DNA of 64,000 nt, from the NCBI GenBank assembly GCA_036500965.1, contig DASYBC010000074.1, forward strand, positions 1 to 64,000. Reading direction: 5' to 3'. Numbering within the stretch: the first letter of the stretch is position 1; each line of letters begins with the position of its first letter. The notes under the pieces are model-generated. The model was not told the DNA's origin and did not search any database. It saw nothing but the letters and a program-made list of their open reading frames with translations. Positions 1 to 9,093 of this stretch are shown one piece after another. The position numbers and the translations under genes are program-made. The DNA is from AP-15 sp036500965 (lineage in GTDB: Bacteria > Pseudomonadota > Alphaproteobacteria > ATCC43930 > CGMCC-115725).

Positions 1-21
1 CCGGCCCCGGCTCAGCGCCCT

Positions 22-79
22 AGAGCAGGATCGCATGAAATGGAAACAGAGCTTCCATTTCATGCGTGAATCCTGCTCT
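22..79. repeat. Imperfect inverted repeat (palindromic element)
   Basis: The arms 22-44 and 54-79 are near-perfect reverse complements (AGAGCAGGAT..GCATGAAATGGA against TCCATTTCATGC..ATCCTGCTCT) around a 9-base loop. It would form a long hairpin in DNA or RNA. No ORF covers it. It is one of three different palindromic elements packed into the first 330 bases. Confidence 0.75.
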
Positions 80-93
80 CGCTTCCAAGGATG

Positions 94-155
94 AGACCAT
101 GATTCACGTCTCGGATCGGAGCGCCATGCGCTTCGATCCGAGACGATCATGGTCT
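94..155. repeat. Imperfect inverted repeat (second palindromic element)
   Basis: The left arm starts AGACCATGATTCACGTCTCG and the right arm ends CGAGACGATCATGGTCT, with the GATCGGAGC / GCTTCGATC inner arms flanking a short GCCATGC loop. It is unrelated in sequence to the element at 22-79 and lies 14 bases after it. Confidence 0.75.
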
Positions 156-197
156 AGAAATTCAAATTTATTCACCTATGATATTAAATGCTCATTT

Positions 198-324
198 CGT
201 CATGCCTGCAAAAGCGGGCACCCAGGGCTTGCCCCTGGCTCGAACCGGGGCGGCCGCCCCGCGCCTGCAACCCCCTGTTAAAGCCAGGGGCAGGCTCTCG
301 GCCCCCGCTTTCGCAGGGGCGACG
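198..324. repeat. Palindromic repeat, GTCATTCCCGCGAAAGCGGG family (family A)
   Basis: It opens CGTCATGCCTGCAAAAGCGGG and closes CCCGCTTTCGCAGGGGCGACG. These are the same ends as the elements found inside imuA, imuB and dnaE2 at 15978-16059, 14651-14733 and 11222-11302. The interior contains further GC-rich short palindromes. This copy is intergenic. Confidence 0.7.
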
Positions 325-381
325 AGGAAGAAACTCCAGATTCGTAAACCTCAAGGAGGTGCTGGTGCCCGGCCGAAGACC

Positions 382-1260
382 CTATGGGCGGGCCACCGGG
401 CCGCGCTGGTCGGGGAGGGTGGCGGCCTTTTCCTTCCAGTCCTTCGACCAAGGGGTGACCGGCCGCGGCACCGTCTGGCCGTCGACCCGGATTTCGTCAA
501 CCTGCTCGTTGAAAAAGCACAGATAGCCCTTGATTTTCGGGCATTCGGGGATCGGCTCGGGATAGCTCCACACCAGATCCTGGTAGAGCTGCTCGCCAAT
601 CTTGACCGAATAGTAGCGCGCGCGGCCCTTATATGGGCAGGCGGTGGTCTTATCGCTCGGGATCAGAAGATCCATCCGCACATCCTCGGGCGGGATGTAA
701 TAGCGCGTGGGCAGCCTGGTCTCGAACAGGAAGCGCGCGCGCCGGGTGTCGGCGACGGTCTCGCCGGCAAGGATGATCTGCACCGGGCGCGAGGATTGAA
801 TGACGTCGATCCGCTTGTAAGGATCGCGCGGGTGAACGAAGATCTCCTCGTCCTCCTCATACCAATGATCGACCCGGTCCCAATAAAACGCGACAAAGTC
901 GCTGACCGCCGCCACCTCCTCAAACGGGTCGGGATAGCCCCAGACCGCGTTTTCCGCCGCCCGGTCGCCGACCTTTAGGGTCCAGTACGACGCCGTCCCC
1001 TTATAGGGGCAGAAGGTGTGATGGTCGGTCGGCGTCATCAAATCCATGCGCACGTCGCCGCGCGAAAAGTAGTAGACCGGCAGGTGACGGGTCTCGAACA
1101 ACAGATGCGCGTTGGTGCTGTCGGCGATGGTTTCGCCGTTGAATTTGACGCGCACCCGGCGCGGCGAAGGCTCGAACGCGATCTTGTAGCCGGGGTTGGT
1201 CTTGAACCCGGATTCGCGCGTGACGGGTTGATGCGTCTGGGGTGCCGCTGCCGCTGCCAT
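382..1260 (-). CDS. Tandem DUF427 domain protein
   Basis: 292-residue protein made of two DUF427 modules, roughly residues 30-125 and 155-255. Both carry the family hallmarks: a strand ending ETR.LP..YY.., an R.D or D.RMDL step, and a CPYKG motif followed by an aromatic Y. DUF427 proteins are small cytosolic beta-rich proteins of unknown biochemical role. The start at 1260 is preferred over the upstream ATG at 1314 because AGGAGG lies 8 bases before it. No operon partner: the next gene leftward is outside the window. The double-domain form is known for this family; function is not inferable. Confidence 0.85.
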   Translation of the reverse strand: MAAAAAPQTHQPVTRESGFKTNPGYKIAFEPSPRRVRVKFNGETIADSTNAHLLFETRHLPVYYFSRGDVRMDLMTPTDHHTFCPYKGTASYWTLKVGDRAAENAVWGYPDPFEEVAAVSDFVAFYWDRVDHWYEEDEEIFVHPRDPYKRIDVIQSSRPVQIILAGETVADTRRARFLFETRLPTRYYIPPEDVRMDLLIPSDKTTACPYKGRARYYSVKIGEQLYQDLVWSYPEPIPECPKIKGYLCFFNEQVDEIRVDGQTVPRPVTPWSKDWKEKAATLPDQRGPVARP

Positions 1261-1539
1261 GATCTGATCCTCCTGCTGCTCCCCGCGAAGATGAGCCCGG
1301 CCGGCGTCGGCCACAACCCCCGAAACGGCGCTCGCAGCGTCGGGACAGCGCGCCCGACAGGGCAGGAGGCGCTCGGCGAGCGGGGCTACGGCAATGGCTT
1401 CCGAGCGGTCGACCCAATTTATAGGGCTGTCAAAGATCCCGATCTCGGCCGACAGCTGCTTTGCGAAACAGCTGCTTTGCGAAGATGCGGTCTCGACGCG
1501 CGTGCGCGGGTCGGCCAGAGGGCAGAAAACGCCGCTCTC

Positions 1540-1914
1540 TTATGCGGCGGCTCCGCCCGATTCGGGCATTTGGCCCTGCGGACTCAACCGATCGACGATC
1601 CTCGGCAGGTATTGCGCCAGCAACGGCAGCAGCTCGGTTTTTGACATGCCGGCCTGCGCCGCCATTGTCTGCACCTGATTTTCGCCCAAGGCGCGGTGCA
1701 CGTCATCCGGCGCGACCGGCTGGTTGGGCTCGTTGCTGAGCCAGGAATCGAATGCCTGGCCGAGCCCGGCCGATTTGAACCGCTCCGCGAGATTTTGCAG
1801 GGCGCCGCCCTCCCCGCCCTGCAGCAGGCTGGCCAGCGCCGCTGGAACCCCGGAGCTCGAGGAGCTTGTATGCTCCTGCGGCAGCTCGCTCAGAACGGTG
1901 TCGAGAAATCCCAT
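1540..1914 (-). CDS. YidB-like (DUF937 family) protein
   Basis: 124 residues beginning MGFLDTVLSEL, with a Ser-rich linker, then a helical region with GLG.AFDSWL..EPNQP and a C-terminal part with MAAQAG.S..ELLPLLAQYLP.IVDRLSP.G. This is the arrangement of the YidB/DUF937 family, soluble helical proteins of unknown function. Two adjacent ATGs (1917 and 1914) follow an AGGAG; 1914 gives the better 6-base spacing. It is probably single: 279 bases separate it from the DUF427 gene downstream on the same strand. Confidence 0.8.
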   Translation of the reverse strand: MGFLDTVLSELPQEHTSSSSSGVPAALASLLQGGEGGALQNLAERFKSAGLGQAFDSWLSNEPNQPVAPDDVHRALGENQVQTMAAQAGMSKTELLPLLAQYLPRIVDRLSPQGQMPESGGAAA

Positions 1915-1999
1915 CATGCTCTCCTGTTGGACCGATCGAGGGACCGGCACCCATGCCGGTGCGGAGCGCCACCGTTCGGCGGCACCCCGCGCGGCAGAA

Positions 2000-2893
2000 T
2001 CACGGTTTGCGGTTCGGCAACGTGCCTTCCCGGTTTTCCACTACTCCACCGGTCTCGTTTCCGACGTCAACCTTGGTTTCGCGCACGGTATCGCGCACCC
2101 GCTCGGTCCGCTCGTTCGCCTCGCGGCGGACGACCACCTCTTCGGTCTCTCGCGCGCGCTTCTCGACGACCGGCTCCTCGTGCCGCTCGGTCACCTCGTA
2201 TTCGCGCTCCTGCGGCATCTCGACGGCGCCGATCGCGCCCTCGCCAGAAACCGGCCGGCGCTCGACGATCACCCGCTCATCGCGCAGCGTGACCTCTTGC
2301 TCAACCGGGGTCTCGACGACGTAGGTGCGGATCCGATAGTGGCGCTCGCTTGCCCGCTTGCCGACCGCCAGCTCCTCCTTGACCACCGGGATGACCTGCT
2401 CGTCCTGCTGTCCCGTTTCGAACGCGCTCCGCTCGCCTGAAACGCTGCCGGCGCGGAGCGGCGCCTCGGCCCTGGGCTCCGCCATCGGCGTGCTGGCCAT
2501 CGGCGCCGCGGTCGCGGCTCCCGGAGCCCAGGCCTCGGCCGTTCCGGTATATTCGACCGGGTCGAACTCATCGAGAATGTCGGCGATGCGCTCGCGCTCG
2601 GCCTCGTTGCGGACCAGCACCGAGACGACCGTGCGGCCCTCGCGCAGATTTGCCTCGTACCAGCCGCGATCCCGCTCCGGCACGTCTCTGCCGAACAGCC
2701 AATCCCAGAAGCCGGCGCGATGCTCGCCTGCCACCGCGGCTTGTCCGACGGCCGGACCGGCAGCACCGGTCGGCGCCGCCGTGTCGCTCATCCGGATGTC
2801 AACTTGCGGAACACCGAATTCGATCAGGCGATCGCGGGCCATCTCGGCATCAGCGCGCGATTTGTAGACCGCCACTACGTTATGTCCATCCAT
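2000..2893 (-). CDS. DUF2382 (YsnF/AvaK-type) stress-associated protein
   Basis: 297 residues. The N-terminus (about 1-100) resembles general-stress and heat-induced YflT-like domains (VVAVYKSRADAEMARDRL..GV, then GFWDWLFG, then VSVLVRNEAERERIADIL). An Ala/Pro linker (about 120-150) follows. The C-terminal half (about 165-285) is the charged DUF2382 domain, with VPVVKEEL.VGKR, R.RTYVVETPVEQEV.L.DE.V.VERRPV and runs of Glu/Arg. Such proteins accompany stress or desiccation responses; the molecular role is unknown. Start at 2893 (MDGHNVVAVY) follows GGAG; an upstream in-frame ATG at 3061 would add about 56 residues unlike the family. Confidence 0.8.
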   Translation of the reverse strand: MDGHNVVAVYKSRADAEMARDRLIEFGVPQVDIRMSDTAAPTGAAGPAVGQAAVAGEHRAGFWDWLFGRDVPERDRGWYEANLREGRTVVSVLVRNEAERERIADILDEFDPVEYTGTAEAWAPGAATAAPMASTPMAEPRAEAPLRAGSVSGERSAFETGQQDEQVIPVVKEELAVGKRASERHYRIRTYVVETPVEQEVTLRDERVIVERRPVSGEGAIGAVEMPQEREYEVTERHEEPVVEKRARETEEVVVRREANERTERVRDTVRETKVDVGNETGGVVENREGTLPNRKP

Positions 2894-3187
2894 GGTGCCT
2901 ATCTCCGTGTGCAGGGTTGACGCAGCCCTCAACACCGCCGATGCCCTTCCCAGTTCCCAATAAACGTCACAAGCTATCGGGGCACATCCCAAAAGATGAA
3001 GACTTCGATCCGCAGAGCGCGGCGATTCCATCGGGGACGCCATGGATTTCTCCATCTGCACCAGCGTCCCGGCGGCGAACCCTTAGCCTTGTCGGAACCA
3101 GCTGGTTTCCGATCGTCAAAATCCAGCCGACGACTGCCGCCGCGCGACCCAAGAGAGAAGCAGTCTGCAAGTTGCCGATGAAAATAG

Positions 3188-3604
3188 CTTCAAGGCGGAG
3201 CCTCCTCATACGATGGTGGCACAATATTCAAGTTGACGCCCAATTCCGCCAAGACCAGGTGGTCATACGAGGTGCTGCACAGTTTTTGCTCGCAGGCGGG
3301 TTGCGCCGACGGTGAGACGCCTGCTGCCGGACTCTTCAGGGATGCAGCCGGCGATCTGTATGGGACAACTTTCGAAGGCGGTGCTCACAGCCGCGGAACC
3401 GTGTTCAAGCTGACCCCCAATGCGGCAAAGACTAGATGGAGTGAGACGATACTGTATAGCTTTTGTGCGCATACGAACTGCACCGACGGGCAATGGCCTT
3501 CATCCGGTCTGATCAGGGACGGAGCGGGAAGATTTTATGGGACCACTTTTGCCGGCGGTGGTGCGAGCTATGATAAGGGCACCGTGTTCCAGTTGGCTCC
3601 CTGA
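3188..3604 (+). pseudogene. Decayed fragment of a GloVer (TIGR03803) repeat protein
   Basis: The frame open from 3188 encodes about 139 residues with two to three copies of the repeat LYGTT..GG....GTVFKLTPN (LQGGASSYDGGTIFKLTPNS, then GDLYGTTFEGG...GTVFKLTPN, then GRFYGTTFAGG...GTVFQLAP). Full-length members have a signal peptide and many repeats. Here a TAG at 3185-3187 interrupts the frame in the middle of a repeat, no signal peptide or RBS is present, and the only in-frame starts are internal (TTG 3233). I read it as the 3' remnant of a larger secreted repeat protein. Confidence 0.65.
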
Positions 3605-3656
3605 GGATTGATCGGCTCGACTCTGCCGCGGCAATCGTCGGAGCCGGCCCGGCTCC

Positions 3657-5816
3657 TCAGTAAGGGTGGGACGGCGGGCGTGGCCGCCAGCGGGGGCGCG
3701 GGCGCGGGACCCAGGGGCGGTCGCCGCGGCTAGCGTTGGCACTGTCGATCGTCACGCCGCCCCGGTCGAGCCACAGCGCCACTGAACCGAGCCGCCAGGA
3801 ATCGATGCGGTCGATAACCGGTACGATACCACGGCAGCGAAACCCAGCCGGTACCTGAGCGACGATCGCGTCGACGCCGTCGCAAGCGACCGGCAGCCCG
3901 GCGACGCCGGTGACAAGCTCGACATTATGCCCGCGCGCCGAATAGCGGCAGCGCTCGCCGGTACAATCGAGGCCGCCCCGCGCCCCGGGTCCCGGCCAGG
4001 GAGCAAGGCTGAGCCCGGTCTCCTCGGCCAGGAACGAGCCCTCGATCCGCTCGCCCCAGCCGGCTGAGACGAAATAAGACCCGCTTGGCGCGCGGACCGC
4101 GAGGAAACGGCCGATATCGGCGATGACGATGTCGGGCGGGCGGGTCAACGCCATGCCGACGAGCCCGGCGGCAATCGCCAGCGCTCCCCAGCGCCGCCAT
4201 CGCCCTTGCCACAGGCAGAGCCAGAGCCCGCCGAGCGAGACCAGCACCAGTCCTGCCGCCGGCAGGCGCGGCATCGGCCAGACGTTGCCAGGAAGGGCCG
4301 AGACCAGGCGCGCCACCGCGATCGTCGCGTCGATGCCCCAGCCCATCGGCACGAGCGCGAAGCGTTCGAGCCCGAACGGCATCAGCAGGCAGGCCACCAC
4401 CCCCCAGGGCAGGGTCCACATCGCGCTCAGCGGCACCGCGATGACATTGGCCAGCGGCGAATAGAGCGCCACGTGATGAAAGTGATAGATCGAGAACGGG
4501 TCGGTGCCGATCGTGACGACGACGGTAGTGACCACCACGGCCCCCGCATAGCCGAGCACCCGCCTTGGCATCGAGGGGCGATGCAGCAGATCGCCGAGCC
4601 GCCGGCCATAGGTCTCATACACCGCGATCAGCGCGACGACCGCGCCGAACGACATCTCAAAGCTGACCCCGACAAGGCTTTCCGGCTCGATTGCCAGCAC
4701 GAATGCCGCGGCCAGCGCGCAAATCCGCATCGAGATGCGCAGCCGGTCGATCAGGATCGCGGCGAACACCAGGCCGTTCATGACAAAGGCGCGCTCGGTC
4801 GGGATCGCCGCCCCCGACAGTAAAAGATAGCCGGTCAGTGCGGCGAGGGTGGCGCCGGCGGCGATCTTTTTGATTGGAAAGCGCAATGCGACCCAAGGGA
4901 TCAGCGCCAGCCCGCCGCGCACGGTGAAGAAGACGAAGCCGCCGACCAGGCCCAGATGCAGCCCGGCGATCGCCAACAGGTGCTGCAGGCCGGATCGGCG
5001 GAACGCGGTCTTGACCTCTTCCGAGATCGCGCCGCGCTTGCCGGTGATCAGCGCCGAGGCGACGCCGCCGGTCGAGCCGGGCAGGACGGCGATGATCCGC
5101 CGCGACATCGAGGTGCGCAGGCGCCGCAGAGCCTCCCGCCAGCCGCCTCCCGTCGCCCCGACGCGCGCTGGCACCAGACGAGCCGGGCCATAAGTATAGC
5201 CGACCCCGCCGATCCGGGCGAAATAGGCTTCGCGCTGCATGTCGTGCGCGCCCGGCAGGATCTGGCCGGGGACTGGGTACAGCACCGCCCACATGCTGAC
5301 CCGGTCGCCGGGGGCGAGCAGGTCGCTCGACGCCGCGATATGCACGCGCAGACGCGCTGGCTGCTGGTCGGGTGCGAGCCCCGGCAGCGGGTCGGGGGCG
5401 ACGATCACCCGCCAGCCCCGGTCGAGCGCGTCGATGTCGAGCACCCGCCCGGTTACCATGACCGGCCCGAGGCGGCGCTGCAGCATCGGTGCCTGGCGTT
5501 CCCAGGTGGTCTCGCCGATCAGCGCAAAGCCGGCGCAGAACAGGGCCAGCGCCAGCATCGGCTCGCACGCCAGCGGATGCCGATGGAGCCCAAAGGCCGC
5601 GCCGCCGGCGAGGATTGTCCCACCTGCGCCGAGCCACAGCGGCGGCTCGAACGTCAGCGAGAAATAGACGCCGATGCCGGCGCCAAAGAGCACCGGCAGC
5701 CACAGGAGCCGGCGCTCGCCCTCGGCAGCGTAGGCGTTGGCCGCCGCCTTGGCGAGGCGTGCCGCCCACGCCGCAGCCGCGCCGCGCCCGCCATCGGCGA
5801 TCGCCGCATCCGCCAT
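3657..5816 (-). CDS. comEC: ComEC/Rec2 family DNA-uptake channel protein
   Basis: 719-residue inner-membrane protein. Two or three membrane segments lie before residue 110, a DUF4131-like soluble OB region at about 115-215, and the polytopic Competence domain at about 240-540. The diagnostic motif GLQHLLAIAGLHLGLV is at 276-291 and SFEMSFGAVVAL follows in the helix bundle. The C-terminal 170 residues hold only a reduced soluble domain rather than a full metallo-beta-lactamase part, as in many alphaproteobacterial ComEC proteins. ComEC carries one DNA strand into the cytoplasm during transformation or salvage. No other competence gene is adjacent. Confidence 0.92.
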   Translation of the reverse strand: MADAAIADGGRGAAAAWAARLAKAAANAYAAEGERRLLWLPVLFGAGIGVYFSLTFEPPLWLGAGGTILAGGAAFGLHRHPLACEPMLALALFCAGFALIGETTWERQAPMLQRRLGPVMVTGRVLDIDALDRGWRVIVAPDPLPGLAPDQQPARLRVHIAASSDLLAPGDRVSMWAVLYPVPGQILPGAHDMQREAYFARIGGVGYTYGPARLVPARVGATGGGWREALRRLRTSMSRRIIAVLPGSTGGVASALITGKRGAISEEVKTAFRRSGLQHLLAIAGLHLGLVGGFVFFTVRGGLALIPWVALRFPIKKIAAGATLAALTGYLLLSGAAIPTERAFVMNGLVFAAILIDRLRISMRICALAAAFVLAIEPESLVGVSFEMSFGAVVALIAVYETYGRRLGDLLHRPSMPRRVLGYAGAVVVTTVVVTIGTDPFSIYHFHHVALYSPLANVIAVPLSAMWTLPWGVVACLLMPFGLERFALVPMGWGIDATIAVARLVSALPGNVWPMPRLPAAGLVLVSLGGLWLCLWQGRWRRWGALAIAAGLVGMALTRPPDIVIADIGRFLAVRAPSGSYFVSAGWGERIEGSFLAEETGLSLAPWPGPGARGGLDCTGERCRYSARGHNVELVTGVAGLPVACDGVDAIVAQVPAGFRCRGIVPVIDRIDSWRLGSVALWLDRGGVTIDSANASRGDRPWVPRPRPRWRPRPPSHPY

Positions 5817-6056
5817 TGCCGCCCCGCTGACTCGCGCGCCGCGAGCCTAGCCGATCAGTGGCTCAAGCGGCAGTGGCCGGGATCGATTTGACGGATTATG
5901 GACGGCAGATCGTCAATCCTTTGAAGCTCGTGTTTCGTGCTTCATCCCGGTGCAATGGGTCGCGCAGAGCGCGGTAGCATCCTGCAGCTTGGATCGACGC
6001 CGCAGTGTCGGCCGAAGCCGCCGTTTCGCGCCCTGCGCCCCCGTTTTGCGCCTGCG

Positions 6057-7073
6057 CTACACCTTTTCGAGCGCGACCACCGTTTCCGATTTCGCCTCGC
6101 TTGGCGTGATGTCGACCACCTCGACCGCCACTCCGGTTGCGTTGACGCCCTCAAACATGCCCTTCTGCTCGAAATGCACCGGCGCCGCCCCCGGCACGAC
6201 CGACTGGAAGGTGAGCCTCGCCGTGTACGGCACGCTCACTTTGCCGTAATGAACCACCACCTGGTACCGGTACTTCTTGCCCGCCGGGACATTCACCGAC
6301 GTGCTGACCGTATCGGTGTTCGTCTCGGATTCCGATGTCTGGCTGGTAATCGAGATCGTCTTCGAATCCGATTCTTCGAACGAGGCGGAGGCCGAAACCT
6401 CGATGACCTTGTCGATGCCGCCCTTCACGCCGAAAGTCTGGGTGTATTTGTGCCCGGTCGTATCGCTCTCGGAGTTGGTGAATGAGCGCGTGGTCGTCAC
6501 CGAGCGGGACAAGGTGTAAGTGCTGGTGTCCGGCACGCCCGAGCGGGTGTTGTCGACGGTGGTCGCGGCGCAGCGCGAGGGAGGTTTGCCGAGATCGGCG
6601 ACGGCCTTCGAGGTGTCGTAGACGATGCCATCGATGGTGACCGCGCCGCTTTCCTCGACCAGCCGCCACTCTTCATTGTCGGCGCCGCCATCCCAACGCC
6701 AGGTCCCGATTGTGCCGTGCACATTCGAGCCATAGACGTTGATTTTCTGTTCCCAATCGGTCAGCGAGTTGATCCCGACCCAGGGCCGGCCGAGATCCTC
6801 GACGCGCCAGAGCTGGGCCGGGTCGGCCCCGTTCTGGTTCACCGCCTGCAAATGTCCGTCGGAGCCGCGGGCGAGGACCCGGCCCAAGCCCACATGCTTG
6901 AGGAACGCGCCGCCGCGCTGGTCAGGGATTGCCGCCCATAATTGGTCGATTGCCGAGTCGAGCGCCTGCATGACCACGGTGTTTTGCGCTGTGATAGTCA
7001 GCGCCCAGTTCGAGAGGCCGATCTTCGACTGGAGGTAAAAGGGCTTGGTCGGCCAGGAGATTTCGTTGCTCAT
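6057..7073 (-). CDS. Aerolysin-like (ETX/MTX2-type) pore-forming protein with beta-trefoil-like front
   Basis: 338 residues, no signal peptide. Residues about 55-150 look like one or two ricin-type beta-trefoil units (LWRVEDLGRPWVGI, then INVYGSN..GTIGTWRWDGG, NEEWRL). Residues about 175-320 have the aerolysin pattern: long alternating Ser/Thr/Glu strands (TLSRSVTTTRSFTNSESDTT, SDSKTISITSQTSESETNTD), then VNVPAGKKYRYQVVVHYGKV and SVPYTARLTF, the usual turn and strand of ETX/MTX2 toxins. The start at 7073 is chosen because AAAGGA sits 8 bases upstream; the ATG at 7082 has no spacing. A role as toxin, defence effector or predation factor is inference. No immunity partner is visible. Confidence 0.7.
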   Translation of the reverse strand: MSNEISWPTKPFYLQSKIGLSNWALTITAQNTVVMQALDSAIDQLWAAIPDQRGGAFLKHVGLGRVLARGSDGHLQAVNQNGADPAQLWRVEDLGRPWVGINSLTDWEQKINVYGSNVHGTIGTWRWDGGADNEEWRLVEESGAVTIDGIVYDTSKAVADLGKPPSRCAATTVDNTRSGVPDTSTYTLSRSVTTTRSFTNSESDTTGHKYTQTFGVKGGIDKVIEVSASASFEESDSKTISITSQTSESETNTDTVSTSVNVPAGKKYRYQVVVHYGKVSVPYTARLTFQSVVPGAAPVHFEQKGMFEGVNATGVAVEVVDITPSEAKSETVVALEKV

Positions 7074-7247
7074 TCGCGTCATCCTTTTTTTGGAAAACGG
7101 GCAAAACCGTTCTCAGGCTGCCGGCCGGCGATTAACATCCGGTTTACGGGGTCGGCGCAATCGACCTCCCACGCGGAGACCGGTGCCGCGGTCCGCTCCC
7201 CGCCCTCTCGCGCACCCGTGGGCTCACGCTCTGCACGGCTCTCGGTC

Positions 7248-8627
<1,380 letters not shown>

Positions 8628-8722
8628 CGCTGTCACTCCTCGGCCGAGAGCCAAATTCGCAGCCAGTTGTAAGCCTTGCACCGGTTGCGGCCAAGCGTGG
8701 AGCCGCCTGCAGGATGTTGCGG

Positions 8723-8784
8723 ATCGCGGTCGCGGCCCGTGGATCGGCCTAAAATCGCGGTCGCGGGCCGTGGATCGGGCTGAA
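8723..8784. repeat. 31-bp tandem direct repeat, two units
   Basis: Units 8723-8753 and 8754-8784 both begin ATCGCGGTCGCGG and differ at only a few positions. They lie in the gap between the aminotransferase start and the terminator at 8783-8812. No coding role is seen. Confidence 0.8.
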
Positions 8785-8812
8785 AGAGAAAGGCCGCCCC
8801 CGAGGGACGGCC
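8783..8812 (-). terminator. Rho-independent terminator, leftward
   Basis: Read on the minus strand, GGCCGTCCC and GGGGCGGCC form a 9-bp stem (one G-T pair) closed by a TCG loop, followed by TTTCTCTTT. It sits 54 bases after the stop of the micro-ORF at 8866-8937 and 156 bases before the aminotransferase start. It could end a short independent transcript or act as an attenuator. Confidence 0.75.
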
Positions 8813-8865
8813 CTTCCTTACTCAAACACCGGCGGCCGATCGCGGCCGCGAGCCGTCGCCTTCAG

Positions 8866-8937
8866 TCAGGCGCGGATCTCCAGAGAAGCGGGGATCCTGG
8901 TCACGGCAGCGGACGACCGCGGTTTATGGCTAGACAC
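8866..8937 (-). CDS. Putative 23-residue microprotein or leader peptide
   Basis: GTG start, 23 codons, rich in Ser, Ala and Arg (begins MSSHKPRSSAAV, ends PASLEIRA). What makes it credible is the ribosome site: GAAAGGAGGTGATCC at 8953-8939 matches the full complement of a 16S rRNA 3' end, with AGGAGG 7 bases from the GTG. The terminator at 8783-8812 follows. It does not resemble PqqA or any peptide I recognise and shows no amino-acid bias that would name an attenuation signal. It could be a stand-alone small protein, or the leader of the downstream aminotransferase. Confidence 0.5.
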   Translation of the reverse strand: MSSHKPRSSAAVTRIPASLEIRA

Positions 8938-8938
8938 A

Positions 8939-8953
8939 GGATCACCTCCTTTC
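8939..8953 (-). promoter_or_regulatory. Fully complementary Shine-Dalgarno sequence
   Basis: The minus strand reads GAAAGGAGGTGATCC, 15 bases that match the complement of the conserved bacterial 16S 3' end without mismatch. Ordinary RBSs in this window match 4-7 bases. It sets the GTG start of the 23-codon ORF. Confidence 0.7.
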
Positions 8954-9093
8954 AGTTGTTGAGCCGAAGGTCCGCACCTTATGAGCCCGGCGCCGGACAG
9001 GCAAGCGGCTTCTTCGTCGATCGCCGCTCGCGCGTGCGGCCGGTCTCGCGCTAAATTGGCCAAACCCGCCGAATCCCGCGGAAAGGAGCGACG

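Noticed and set aside
2650..3315. Plus-strand ORF of 221 codons over the DUF2382 5' end.
   Set aside because: Antisense shadow of a supported gene; Arg/Pro-rich, no motif.
3640..3656. GGAGCCG/CGGCTCC hairpin at the comEC 3' end as terminator.
   Set aside because: No T-run on either strand; such short GC palindromes are frequent in this sequence.
8939..8953. GGATCACCTCCTTTC on the plus strand looks like the 3' end of 16S rRNA.
   Set aside because: No other 16S sequence precedes it; on the minus strand it is a correctly spaced RBS for a short ORF.
8954..9093. Riboswitch (SAM or cobalamin type) before the MetE-like gene.
   Set aside because: No conserved core that I could recognise in the roughly 140 bases available.
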